Below are positions 45,729-57,400 of a DNA stretch of 64,000 nt, piece after piece. This DNA is from Salmo trutta. Taxonomy: Eukaryota; Chordata; Actinopteri; Salmoniformes; Salmonidae. The stretch spans positions 31,785,287-31,849,286 of the forward strand of contig NC_042974.1 in NCBI RefSeq assembly GCF_901001165.1, read 5' to 3'. Made by a program: the position numbers and the translations under genes. Position 1 is the first letter of the stretch. The number at the start of each line of letters is the position of its first letter. The notes beneath the pieces are model-generated. The model saw only the letters and a list, made by a program, of their open reading frames with translations. It had not been told where the DNA came from and searched no databases.

Positions 45729-46794
45729 AAATCAAAATCAAATCAAATGTATTTATATAGCCCTTCGTACATCAGCTGATATCTCAAAGTGCTGTACAGA
45801 AACCCAGCCTAAAACCCCAAACAGCAAGCAATGCATGTGAAAGAAGCACGGTGGCTAGGAAAAACTCCCTAGGAAAAACTCACTAGAAAGGCCAAAAACC
45901 TAGGAAGAAACCTAGAGAGGAACCAGACTATGAGGGGTGGCCAGTCCTCTTCTGGCTGTGCCGGGTGGATATTATAACAGAACATGGTCAAGATGTTAAA
46001 ATGTTCATAAATGACCAGCATGGTCAAATAATAATAATCATAGTAGTTGTCGAGTGTGCAACAAGCACGTCCGGTGAGGGTTCCATAGCCGCAGGCAGAA
46101 CAGTTGAAACTGGAGCAGCAGCACGGCCAGGTGGACTGGGGACAGCAAGGAGTCATCATGCCAGGCAGTCCTGAGGCATGGTCCTAGGGCTCAGGTCCTA
46201 CGAGAGAAAGAAAGAAAGAGAGAAAGAGAGAATTAGAGAGAGCATATTTAAATTCACACAGAACACCGGATAAGACAAGAGAAATACTCCAGATGTAACA
46301 GACTGACCCTAGCCCCCCGACACATAAACTACTGCAGCATAAATACTGGAGGCTGAGACAGGAGGGATCAGAAGACACTGTGGCCCCATCCGATGATACC
46401 CCCGGACAGGGCCAAACAGGCAGGATATAACCCCACCCACTTTGCCAAAGCACAGCCCCCACACCACTAGAGGGATGTCTCCAACCACCAACTTACCGTC
46501 CTAAGACAAGGCCGAGTATAGCCCACAAAGATCTCCGCCACGGCACAACCCAAGGGGGGGGGGGCGCGCCAACCCAGACAGGAAGACCACGTCAGTGACT
46601 CAACCCACTCAAGTGACGCACCCCTCCCATGGACGGCATGGAAGAACACCAGTAAGCCAGTGACTCAGCCCCTGTAATAGGGTTAGAGGCAGAGAATCCC
46701 AGTGGAGAGAGGGAACCGGCAAGGCAGAGACAGCAAGGGCGGTTCGTTGCTCCAGCCTTTCCGTTCACCTTAACACTCCTGGGCCAGACTATAC

Positions 46795-49239
46795 TTAATC
46801 ATAGGACCTACTGAAGAGATAAGTCTTCAGTAAAGACTTAAAGGTTGAGACTGAGTCTGCGTCTCTCACTTGGGTAGGCAGACCATTCCATACAAATGGA
46901 GCTCTATAGGAGAAAGCCCTACCTCCAGCCGTTTGCTTAGAAATTCTAGGGACAATTAGGAGGCCTGCGTCTTGTGACCGTAGCATACGTGTAGGTATGT
47001 ACGGCAGGACCAAATCGGAACGATAGGTAGGAGCAAGCCCATGTAATGCTTTGTAGGTTAGCAGTAAAACCTTGAAATCAGCCCTTGCCTTAATAGGAAG
47101 CCAGTGTAGGGAGGCTAGCACTGGAGTAATATGATCAAATTTTTTGGTTCTAGTCAGGATTCTAGCAGCCGTATTTAGCACTAACTGAAGTTTGTTTAGT
47201 GCTTTATCCGGGTAGCCGGAAAGTAGAGCATTGCAGTAGTCCAGCCTAGAAGTAACAAAACCATGGATACATTTTTCTGCATCATTTTTGGACAGAAAGT
47301 TTCTGATTTTTGCAATGTTACGTAGATGGAAAAAAGCTGTCCTTGAAACAGTCTTGATATGTTCTTCAAAAGAGAGATCAGGGTCCAGAGTAACACCGAG
47401 GTCCTTCACAGTTTTATTTGAGACGACTGTACAACCATCCAGATTAATTGTCAGATTCAACAGAAGATCTCTTTGTTTCTTGGGACCTAGAACAAGCATC
47501 TCTGTTTTGTCCGAGTTTAAAAGTAGAAAGTTTGCAGCCATCCACTTCTTTATGTCTGAAACACAGGCTTCTAGCGAGGGCAATTTTGGGGCTTCACCAT
47601 GTTTCATTGAAATGTACAGCTGTGTGTCGTCCGCATAGCAGTGAAATTTAACATTATGTTTTCGAATGACATCCCCAAGAGGTAAAATATATAGTGAAAA
47701 TAATAGTCGTCCTAAAACTGAACCTTGAGGAACACCAAAATTTACAATTGATTTGTCAGAGGACAAACCATTCACAGAGACAAACTGGTATCTTTCCAAC
47801 AGATAAGATCTAAACCAGGCCAGAACTTGTCCATGTAGACCAATTTGGGTTTCCAATCTCTCCAAAAGAATGTGGTGATCGATGGTATCAAAAGCAGCAC
47901 TAAGATCTAGGAGCACGAGGACAGATGCAGAGCCTCGGTCTGACGTCATTAAAAGGTCATTTACCACCTTCACAAGTGCAGTCTCAGTGCTATGATGGGG
48001 TCTAAAACCAGACTGAAGCGTTTCGTATACATTGTTTGTCTTCAGGAAGGCAGTGTGTTGCTGCGCCACAGCTTTTTCAAAAATTTTTGAGAGGAATGGA
48101 AGATTCGATATAGGCCGATAGTTTTTTATACTTTCTGGGTCAAGATTCGGCTTTTTCAAGAGAGGCTTTATTACTGCCACTTTTAGTGAGCTTGGTACAC
48201 ATCCGGTGGATAGAGAGCCGTTTATTATGTTCAACATAGGAGGGCCAAGCACAGGAAGCAGCTCTTTCAGTAGTTTAGTTGGAATAGGGTCCAGTATGCA
48301 GCTTGAGGGTTTAGAGGCCATTATTATTTTCATCATTGTGTCAAGAGATATAGTACTAAAACACTTTAGTATCTCCCTTGATCCTAGGTCCTGGCAGAGT
48401 TGTGCAGACTCAGGACAATGAAGCTTTGGAGGAATATGCAGATTTAAAGAGGAGTCCGTAATTTGCTTTCTAATGATCATGATCTTTTCCTCAAATAAGT
48501 TCATAAATTTATTACTGCTGAAGTGAAAGCCATCCTCCATTTGCAAATGCTGCTTTTTAGTTAGCTTTGCGACAGTATCAAAAAGACATTTCGGATTGTT
48601 CTTATTTTCCTCAATTAAGTTGGAAAAATAGGATGATCGAGCAGCAATGAGGGCTCTTCGATACTGCACGGTACTGTCTTTCCAAGCTATTTGGAAGACT
48701 TCCAGTTTGGTGTGGCGCCATTTCCGTTCCAATTTTCTGGAAGCTTGCTTCAGAGCTCGTGTATTTTCTGTATACCAGGGAGCTAGTTTCTTATGACAGA
48801 TGTTTTTAGTTTTTAGGGGTGCAACTGCATCTAGGGTATTGCGCAATGTTAAATTGAGTTCCTCGGTTAGGTGATTAACTGATTTTTGTGCTCTGACGTC
48901 CTTGGGTAGGCAGAGGGAGTCTGGAAGGGCATCAAGGAATCTTTGGGTTGTCTGAGAATTTATAGCACGACTTTTAATGCTCCTTGGTTGGGGTCTGAGC
49001 AGATTATTTGTTGCAATTGCAAACACAATAAAATGGTGGTCCGATAATCCAGGATTATGAGGAAAAACATTAAGATCCACAACATTTATTCCATGGGACA
49101 AAACTAGGTCCAGAGTATGACTGTGGCAGTGAGTAGGTCCAGAGAGATGTTGGACAAAACCCACTGAGTCGATGATGGCTCCGAAAGCCTTTTGGAGTGG
49201 GTCTGTGGGTCTTTTCCATGTGAATGTTAAAGTCACCAA
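46795..49239 (-). pseudogene. L2 LINE ORF2: endonuclease end and reverse transcriptase (814 codons)
   Basis: The open frame begins in the endonuclease after a frameshift. It has LDLVLSHG and GLSDHHFIVF (the SDH catalytic motif), a linker, then the RT: IKNYRPISNLPFLSKIFEK, LLDLSAAFDTIDHHIL (first catalytic Asp), NFGVPQGSVLG and FHCYADDTQLYIS (YADD active site). A C-terminal region follows (LDYCNALLSGYP, TRTKKFDHITPVL). The motif normally read SVLGPLLF has Arg for Pro (SVLGRLLF). The remainder is open, so decay is limited. Confidence 0.85.
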
Positions 49240-49760
49240 AAATTAGAATATTATTTGCTATGACTACAAGATCCGATAGGAATTCAGGGAACTCAGTGAG
49301 GAACACTGCATATGGCCCAGGAGGCCTGTAAACAGTAGCTATAAAAAGTGATTGAGTAGGCTGCATAGATTTCATGACTAGAAGCTCAAAAGACGAATAC
49401 GTCATTGTTTTTTTTTTGTAAATTGAAATTTGCTATCATAAATGTTAGCAACACCTCCGCCTTTGCCGGATGCACGGGGGGTATGGTCACTAGTGTAACC
49501 AGGGGGTGAGGCCTCATTTAACACACTAAATTCATCAGGCTTAAGCCATGTTTCAGTCAGGCCAATCACATCAAGATTATGATCAGTGATTAGTTCATTG
49601 ACTCTAACTGCCTTGGAAGTGAGGCATTAGGTAACCCAATTTTGAGATGTGAGGTATCACAATCTCTTTCAATAAGGGCAGGAATGGAGGAGGTCTTTAT
49701 ACTAGTGAGATTACTAAAGCGAACACCGCCATCTTTAAATTTTGCCCAACCTAGATCGAG
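49070..49760 (-). pseudogene. L2 LINE ORF2, N-terminal endonuclease, frameshifted
   Basis: Pieces in at least three frames give the apurinic-type endonuclease: VIGLTETWL near 49570 (catalytic Glu), SGKGGGVA near 49465, then ATVYRPPGP and IFGDFNIHMEK (the GDFN block, 49405-49190). Frame changes occur near 49600, near 49420 (a run of 9-10 A on the minus strand) and near 49220. The last joins the 814-codon frame. Confidence 0.75.
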
Positions 49761-49875
49761 GCACAGACACGGTCTCAATGGGGAAAGCTGAGCTGACTAC
49801 ACTGACTGTGCTAGTGGCAGACTCCACTAAACTAGCAGGCTGGCTAACAGCCTGCTGCCTGGCCTGCACCCTATT

Positions 49876-50820
49876 TCATTGTGGAGCTAGAGGAGTTAGA
49901 GCCCTGTCTATGTTCGTAGATAAGATGAGAGCACCCCTCCAGCTAGGATGGAGTCCATCACTCCTCAACAGGCCAGGCTTGGTCCTGTTTTTGGGTGAGT
50001 CCCAGAAAGAGGGCCAATTATCTACAAATTCTATCTTTTGGGAGGGGCAGAAAACAGTTTTCATCCAGCGATTGAGTTGTGAGACTCTGCTGTAGAGCTC
50101 ATCACTCCCCCTAACTGGGAGGGGGCCAGAAACAATTAATCGATGCCGACACATCTTTCTAGCTGATTTACACGCTGAAGCTATGTTGCGCTTGGTGACC
50201 TCTGACTGTGTCATCCTAACATCGTTGGTGCCGACGTGGATAACAATATCTCTATACTCTCTACACTCGGCAGTTTTAGCTTTAGCCAGCATCGTCTTTA
50301 GATTAGCCTTAACGTCGGTAGCCCTGCCCCCTGGTAAACAGTGTATGATCGCTGGATGATTCGTTTTAAGTCTAATACTGCGGGTAATGGAGTCGCCAAT
50401 GACTAGGGTTTTCAATTTGTCAGAGCTAATGGTGGGAGCCTTCGGCGTCTCAGACCCCACAACGGGAGGAGCAGAGACCAGAGAAGTTTCGGGCTCCGAC
50501 TCCGACTCGCTTAGTGGGGAGAACCGGTTGAAAGTTTCTGTCGGCTGAATAAGCGACACCGGTTGAGCATTCCTACAGCGTTTCCCTCCAGAAGCCATGA
50601 GAAAGTTGTCCGGCTGCGGGGACCGTGCGAGGGGGTTTATACTAACGTTACTATCTGTACTTACTGGTGGCACAGATGCTGTTTCATCCTTTCCTACACT
50701 GAAATTACCCTTGCCTAACGATTGCGTCTGAAGCTGGTCTTGCAGCACAGCTATCCTTGCCGTAAGGCGATCATTCTCCTGTATATTATGAGTACAGCGA
50801 CTGCAATTAGAAGGCATCAT
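49876..50820 (-). CDS. L2 LINE ORF1 with SGNH-type esterase domain
   Basis: About 314 codons from the Met at 50820 (MPSNCSRCTHNIQENDRL). The open frame extends further 5', but that part crosses into the older LINE and is not native. Residues ~1-30 form a Cys pair and short coiled coil. Residues ~130-310 form an SGNH/GDSL-like hydrolase: IGDSITRS (nucleophile Ser), GGRATDVKANL (Gly block), HVGTNDVRM (GTND block with Asn) and RSDGLHPSWRG (Asp and His). ORF1 esterase domains are known in CR1/L2-type LINEs and are thought to help RNA or membrane association. All four blocks look intact. A Met at 50865 (VHQDFKQPKL) is an alternative start. Confidence 0.8.
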   Translation of the reverse strand: MMPSNCSRCTHNIQENDRLTARIAVLQDQLQTQSLGKGNFSVGKDETASVPPVSTDSNVSINPLARSPQPDNFLMASGGKRCRNAQPVSLIQPTETFNRFSPLSESESEPETSLVSAPPVVGSETPKAPTISSDKLKTLVIGDSITRSIRLKTNHPAIIHCLPGGRATDVKANLKTMLAKAKTAECREYRDIVIHVGTNDVRMTQSEVTKRNIASACKSARKMCRHRLIVSGPLPVRGSDELYSRVSQLNRWMKTVFCPSQKIEFVDNWPSFWDSPKNRTKPGLLRSDGLHPSWRGALILSTNIDRALTPLAPQ

Positions 50821-50936
50821 GTTAATGTTACTTAGCTTCGGCTGTTTGAAGTCCTGATGAACCATGTCCAGATAAAACCTCCGGGGTGAAAAAGTTGAAT
50901 GAAAAAAGTTGAGTGAGGGAAAAACTAAAAATATAC

Positions 50937-52684
50937 GGGATGATGGTGTTGATGTGAGCCATGACCAGCCTTTCAAAGCACTTCATGGCTACAGACGTGA
51001 GTGCTACGTGTCGGTATTCATTTATGCAGGTTGCCTTCACTTTCTTGGGCACAGGGACTATGGTGGTCTGCTTGAAGGTATTACAGACTCGGTCAGTGAG
51101 AGGTTGATCCGCCCATGATCTGAGTACACATCCTGGTAATCCGTCTGGCCCCGCGGCCTTGTGAATGTTGACCTGTTTAAAGGTCTTGCTCACATCGGCT
51201 ACGGAGAGTGTGATCGCACATTCGTCTGGAACACCTGGTTCTCTCATGCATGCTTCAGTGTTGCTTGCCTCGAAGTGAGCATAAAAGGCATTTAGCCCAT
51301 CTGGTTGGCTCACGTCACTGGGCAGCTCACGGCTGGGTTTCCCTTTGTAGTCTGTAATAGTGTGCAAGCCCTGCCACATCCGACGAGCATCCGCGCCAGT
51401 GTAGTAGGATTTAATCTTAGTCCTGTATTGACGCTGTGCCTGTTTGATGGTTCTTCTGAGGGCATAGCAGAATTTCTTATAAGCGTCCGGAATAGTGTCC
51501 TGCTCCTTGAAAGCGACCTTTAGCTTGGTGCGGATGTTGCCTGTAACCCATGGCTTCTGGTTTGGATATGTACATACGGTCACTGTGGGGGCGACGTCGT
51601 AAATGCACTTATTGATGAAGCCGGTGACTGAGTTGGTGTACTCCTCAATGCCATTGGATGAATCCCGGAACATATTCCAGTCTGTGCTGCCAAAACAGTC
51701 ATGTACCGTAGCATCTGCGTCATCTGATACTTCCTGCTTTAGATTTTGCTTGTAAGCAGGAATCAGGAGGATAGAATTATGGTCAGATTTTCCAAATGGA
51801 GGGCGGGGGAGAGCTTTGTATGAGTCTTTGTTTGTGGAGTGAAAGTGGTCTACTGTATTTTTTCCATCTGGTTGCACATGTGACATGCTGGTAGAAATTA
51901 GGTAAAAGTGATTTAAGTTTGCTTGCATTAAAGTCCCTGGCCACTAGGAGCGCCGCTTCTGAATGAGAATTTTCTTGTTTGCTTATGGCCTTATACAGCT
52001 TGTTGAGTTCGGTCTTAGTGCCAGCATCGGTTTGTGGTGGTAAATAGACTGCTACGAAAAATATATTTGAAAACTCTTGGTAGATGGTGTGGTCTACAGC
52101 TTACCTTAATATTAGACATCACGCACCAGCTGTTATTGACAAATAGACACACACCCCCACCCCTCATCTTACCAGATGTAGCTGTTCTGTCCTGCCGATG
52201 CACGGGAAACCCAGCCAACTGTATATTATCCATGTCGTTGTTCAGCCACGACTCTGTGAAACATAAGATATTACAGTTTTTAATTTCTCATTGGTAGGAT
52301 AGTCTCGAACGGAGCTCATCCAGTTTATTCTCTCCAGTGATTGCATGTTGGCTAATAGAATGGACTGTAGAGGCGTGTTACCCACTCGCCGACATATTCT
52401 CACAAGGCACCCTGATCTACGCCCCCTGTATTTCCTTATTTTCTTCATGCGAATGACGGGGATTTGGGCCTTGTCTGGGGCGGGCCGCCCCCTTTGTCCA
52501 GTTCGAGGTGAGTAATCGCTGTTCTGACATCCAGAGGCTCTTTTCGGTCATAAGAGACGGGAGCATCAACATGATGTACAAAATAAGTTAGAAACAATGT
52601 GAAAAAACACACAAAATAGCTAAATTGGTTAGGCGCATGTAAAAAGGCAGCAATCCCCTCCGTCACCATTATTTTTTCTTGCAC
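50937..52684 (-). mobile_element. Rex1-type LINE, 5' portion (endonuclease and start of RT)
   Basis: Minus-strand fragments in order: 52448-52242 (LLANMQSLERINWM, start of the endonuclease), 52233-52015 (GGGVCLFVNNSWC), 51928-50937 (FGKSDHNSILL endonuclease block; KAAGPDGLPGCVLR and YRHVALTSVAMKCFERLV of the RT). It stops in the RT just after HINTIIP. The blocks that should follow (palm, first catalytic Asp) are missing on both sides of the inserted L2 LINE. Several frameshifts mark it as old. Confidence 0.75.
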
Positions 52685-52934
52685 AGGAGGACAAGTTGAC
52701 CAATAGAATAGGTTGACTTTTGTACTAAGGAGGATAGTAGATTGGCATAGGCTAGTGCTTTTGCTATTCTTTAGGCCTACTCATCTTGTGGACAGTTCTA
52801 ATATCTTCAATATGCGCCTCGGAATTGGATAAGAGGGACACGCACAGTTACTTCCACAATGTGTCTCTTCATTCACTTGTAGCTTACCTGAAATGCCTGT
52901 CAGAAGGACCTGATCACGTGATGGCATTTTATCT

Positions 52935-53127
52935 ATTTATTTAACCTTTATTTAACTAGGCAAGTCAGTTAAGAACAAGTTCTTATTTACAATGACAGCC
53001 TAGGAACAGTGGGTTAACTGCCTTTATCAGGGGCAGAACAACAGATTTTTACCTTGTCAGCTCGGGGATTCAATCTAGTAACCTTTCGGTTACTGGCCCA
53101 ATACTCTAACCACTAGGCTACCTGCCA
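52935..53127 (-). mobile_element. tRNA-derived SINE (SlmI/HpaI-type), minus strand
   Basis: On the minus strand it reads GGCAGGTAGCCTAGTGG (A box), GGTTACTAGATTGAATC (B-box region), CTGACAAGG and CTTGCCTAGTTAAATAAAGG, with an A/T-rich tail. Full length and better preserved than the copy at 7866. Confidence 0.88.
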
Positions 53128-54351
53128 CATTGGCTAATAAGAATTGAGATATCTGAGGGAGCCATTTGAGTGAGAGGTGCACTGCATCCGGGAGAAGGGA
53201 ATTCTTTAACGGCCAAGGGATATGCCGCCGGGAAATTTGAGGCCTGTTGATATATTGTCAGGTGCTTGTTAAATTGTGAATGAGAGACTGATGAAGTGTG
53301 TGCAGCTTGCACTAGAAACCTAGAAATCATGCCTTTCATGCAACTTTTTTCAAATCATCATTAGAGTCCCATCAAGCAGCCTTAGTATTCAAAATCTAAA
53401 CATATAGCCCAACGTTTGTATCATGTCTAAAGTTGCATAAATATCTCTAAATTAAGCTTGTAGGAGGACCAGTTTCTTTGTTAACCACTCAACAGAGAAT
53501 AGCCGCACATGTGCGCACTTCCTTTCTATTTTATTAAGCTATGTTCAGAGGTAGTCTTCATACTATAAAATAATAAAAAATGATTGCCACTGTAGCCATA
53601 TTACAAAGTAAATGCACAAGCTTCGTTTTAAATGCCTTCATGGACCAGCACCTGTGGTTTCTGGGAAGGGGCCTTTGTAGGGTCCACCACACAATGTATG
53701 CCTTTATGATGGTAGTGTTGAGCATCCCCCCAAAACACATACTTCCACCATTTTCTGCCTGTGCGTCCAACATTGTAATAGCTCCTCAGTTGGCCAAGAT
53801 GGTCAAACCCGCCCATTTTCTTGTTGGGGTACGCGCAATGCCGTCGGGGGTACGCCAAATAATCACATTTTAATTTGTAATTTTTTATTACATGCTTAAA
53901 AAAAAATCTTCACATTTTCAAATGGGCCATTTATATTTTCCAACAGGGCTATACATTTGGGTGAGGTTTTTATTCTCGCCTGAGTAGCCTCGTTTCACTG
54001 CCAAAAATAAAATGAAACCATCTTGTGTTCAGCGAAATAACAACAGAATGTCAAATACAGGTAGCCTAGTCAAATAATTAACATCCAATCACATTAACCG
54101 TTACTCTCTTGCAGGAATTCCACTAACACTCCGTATGTAGCCAAACGTAGCTGCTGCTCATGTTGGTATCTGTACTGATGGCGCAAAAGCCATGAAAGGG
54201 AGACATAGTAGAGTGGTAATGCTTATGCAAGCAGTTGCTCCCGACACCACTGCTTCCGGTACACTGCAGCATCCCCCGAGAGGCTCTTGCTGCCATGGGA
54301 ATGCCTGACAGCTTGAAAGACATTTTGGACACTACAATGAAAATGGTTAAC
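53128..54351 (+). other. interior of the old hAT element
   Basis: Mostly without recognisable content until the transposase relic at 54160. A short antisense-like stretch at 53640-53860 has no protein match I can name. Confidence 0.45.
54160..54351 (+). pseudogene. hAT (ZBED5-like) transposase relic
   Basis: The plus strand gives VGICTDGAKAMKG, a characteristic block of ZBED5-like hAT transposases containing a catalytic Asp. After a frame change it gives EALAAMGMPDSLKDIL, also typical of that family. It is cut at 54351 by the 3' end of the L2 LINE, directly after KMVN. Only about 60 codons survive, with at least one frameshift. It is not a host ZBED gene. Confidence 0.7.
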
Positions 54352-57300
54352 TTTTAGCAGACGCTCTTATCCAGAGCGACTTACAAATTGGTGCATTCAC
54401 CTTATGATATCCAGTGGAACAACCACTTTACAATAGTGCATCTAAATCTTTTAAGGGGGGGGTTAGAAGGATTACTTTATCCTATCCCAGGTATTCCTTA
54501 AAGAGGTGGGGTTTCAGGTGTCTACGGAAGGTGGTGATTGACTCCGCTGTCCTGGCGTCGTGAGGGAGCTTGTTCCACCATTGGGGTGCCAGAGCAGCGA
54601 ACAGTTTTGACTGGGCTGAGCGGGAACTGTGCTTCCGCAGAGGTAGGGGGGCCAGCAGGACAGAGGTGGATGAACGCAGTGCCCTTGTTTGGGTGTAGGG
54701 CCTGATCAGAGCCTGAAGGTACGGAGGTGCCGTTCTCCTCACAGCTCCGTAGGCAAGCACCATGGTCTTGTAGCAGATGCGAGCTTCAACTGGAAGCCAG
54801 TGGAGTATGCGAAGAGCGGGGTGACGTGAGAGAACTTGGGAAGGTTGAACACCAGACGGGCTGCGGGGTTCTGGATGGGTTGTAGGGGTTTAATGGCACA
54901 GGCAGGGAGCCCCGCCAAGAGGGAGTTGCAGTAATCTAAACGGGAGATGACAAGTGCCTGGATTAGGACCTGCGCCGCTTCCTGTGTAAGGCAGGGTTGT
55001 ACTCTGTGAATGTTGTATAGCATGAACCTACAGGATCGGGTCACCGCCTTGATGTTAGCGGAGAACGACAGGGTGTTGTCCAGGGTCACGCCGAGGCTCT
55101 TAGCACTCTGGGAGGAGGACACAATGGAGTTGTCCACCGTGATGGCGAGATCATGGAAAGGGCAGTCCTTCCCCGGGAGGAAGAGCAGCTCCATCTTGCC
55201 GAGGTTCAGCTTGAGGTGGTGATCCGTCATCCACACTGATATGTCTGCCAGACATGCAGAGATGTGATTCGCCACCTGGTTATCAGAAGGGGGAAAGGAG
55301 AAGATTAATTGTGTGTCGTCTGCGTAGCAATGATAGGAGAGACCATGTGAGGATATGACAGAGCCAAGTGACTTGGTGTATAGCGAGAATAGGAGAGGGC
55401 CTAGAACTGAGCCCTGGGGGACACCAGTGGTGAGAGCACGTGGTGCGGAGACGGATTCTCGCCACGCCACCTGGTAGGAGCGACCTGTCAGGTAGGACGC
55501 AATCCAAGAGTGAGCCGCGCTGGAGATACCCAACTCGGAGAGGGTGGAGATGAGGATCTGATGGTTCACAGTATCAAAGGCAGCAGATAGGTCTAGAAGG
55601 ATGAGAGCAGAGGAGAGAGAGTTAGCTTTAGCAGTGCGGAGAGCCTCCGTGACACAGAGAAGAGCAGACTCAGTTGAATGACCCGCCTTGAAACCTGACT
55701 GATTTGGATCAAGAAGGTCGTTCTGAGAGAGATAGCAAGAAAGCTGGCCAAGGACGGCACGCTCAAGAGTTTTGGAGAGGAAAGAAAGAAGGGATACTGG
55801 TCTGTAGTTGTTGACATCGGAGGGATCGAGTCTAGGTTTTTTGAGAAGGGGTGCAACTCTCGCTCTCTTGAAGATGGAAGGGACGTAGCCAGTGGTCAAG
55901 GATGAGTTGATGAGCCAGGTGAGGTAAGGGAGAAGGTCTCTGGAAATGGTCTGGAGAAGAGAGGAGGGATTAGGGTCAAGCGGGCAGGTTGTTGGGCGGC
56001 CGGCCGTCACAAGACGCAAGATTTAATCTGGAGAGAAAGAGGTCAAAGCATAGGGTAGGGCAATGTGAGCAGGACCAGCAGTGTCGTTTGACTTAACAAA
56101 CGAGGATCGGATGTCGTCGACCTTCTTTTCAAAATGGTTGACGAAGTCATCCGCAGAGAGGGAGGAGGGGGGAGGGGGAGGAGGATTCAGGAGGGAGGAG
56201 GTGGCAAAGAGCTTCCTAGGGTTAGAGGTAGATGCTCGGAAGTTAGAGTGGTAGAAAGTGGCTTTAGCAGCAGAAACAGAGGAGGGAAATGTAGAGAGGA
56301 GGGAGTGAAAAGATGCCAGGTCCGCAGGGAGGCTAGTTTTCCTCCATTTCCGCTCGGCTGCCCGGAGCCCTGTTCTGTGAGCTCGCAATGAGTCGTCAAG
56401 CCACGGAGCAGGAGGGGAGGACCGAGCTGGTCGGGAGGATAGGGGACATAGAGAGTCAAAGGATGCAGAAAGGGAGGAGAGGAGGGTTGAGGAGGCAGAA
56501 TCGGGAGATTGGTTGGAGAAGGATTGAGCAGAGGGAAGAGATGATAGGATGGAAGAGGAGAGAGTAGCAGGAGAGAGAGAGCGAAGGTTGCGACGGCGCA
56601 ATACCATCTGAGTAGGGGCAGAGTGAGTAGTGTTGGAGGAGAGCGAGAGGGAAAAGGATACAAGGTAATGAGTGGAGACTTGGAGGGGAGTTGCAGTGAG
56701 ATTAGTAGAAGAACAGCATCTAGTGAAGATGAGGTCAAGCGTATTGCCTGCCTTGTGAGTAGGGGGGGACAGTGAGAGGGTGAGGTCAAAAGAGGAGAGG
56801 AGTGGAAAGAAGGAGGCAGAGAGAAATGAGTCAAAGGTAGACGTAGGGAGGTTAAAGTCACCCAGAACTGTGAGGGGTGAGCCATCCTCAGGAAAGGAAC
56901 TTATCAAGGCGTCAAGCTCATTGATAAACTCTCCAAGGGAACCTGGAGGGCGATAAATGGTAAGGATTTAAGCTTGAATGGGCTAGTGATTGTGACAGCA
57001 TGGAATTCAAAGGAGGAGATAGACAGATGGGTCAGGGGAGAAAGAGAGAATGTCCACTTGGGAGAGATGAGGATTCCAGTGCCACCACCCCGCTGACCAG
57101 ATGCTCTCTGGGTGTGCGAGAACACGTGGTCAGACGAGGAGAGAGCAGTAGGAGTAGCAGTGTTTTCTGTGGTAATCCATGTTTCCGTCAGTGCCAAGAA
57201 GTCGAGGGACTGGAGGGTAGCATAGGCTGAGATGAACTCTGCCTTGTTGGCCGCAGACCGGCAGTTCCAGAGGCTGCCGGAGACCTGGAACTCCACGTGG

Positions 57301-57400
57301 GTCGTGCGAGCTGGGACCACTAGGTTAGAGTGGCAGCGGCCACGCAATGTGAAGCGTTTGTATGGCCTGTGCAGAGACACTTCATGAGCGCAGCCCTAAT
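54352..57400 (-). mobile_element. second L2-clade LINE (different family), 5'-truncated
   Basis: Read on the minus strand from ~57400 to 54352. Only ORF2 is present, so the copy lacks ORF1 and the 5' UTR. The 3' UTR is short (~130 bp). It is distinct in sequence from the L2 LINE at 45729. It is inserted in the hAT transposase relic. Confidence 0.8.
54482..57380 (-). pseudogene. L2 LINE ORF2 (endonuclease-RT) with one nonsense codon and two frameshifts
   Basis: 57380-56904: endonuclease N-terminus (SLDFLALTETWI). 56907-56023: endonuclease C-terminus (VLGDFNLP, AGNTLDLIFTR). 56019-54739: RT with VNNYRPVSLLSFLSK, LLDLSAAFDTVNHQIL, TGVPQGSVLGPLLFSLY and YHCYADDTQLIFS. 54763-54482: C-terminal tail. 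There is a frameshift near 56905, an in-frame TAA at 56023-56025 (a C-to-T change of a Gln codon is the simplest cause), and a frameshift near 54760. All RT catalytic residues are present. Confidence 0.85.

Larger units (their letters stand above)
45729..50936 (-). mobile_element. L2-clade LINE inserted into the Rex1-type LINE
   Basis: Read on the minus strand: 5' end near 50936, ORF1 (50820-49876), ORF2 endonuclease (about 49770-48950), reverse transcriptase (to 46798), a ~1.07-kb 3' UTR (46794-45729), and a tail of TTTGAT-type repeats (plus-strand AATCAAAATCAAATCAAAT). It is close to full length. It lies inside the Rex1-type LINE in the same orientation, with no target duplication visible. 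Confidence 0.8.

Noticed and set aside
54160..54351. Host ZBED5-like gene exon
   Set aside because: It is frameshifted, cut by a LINE, has no splice sites, and lies between hAT-type ends, so it is a transposase relic.
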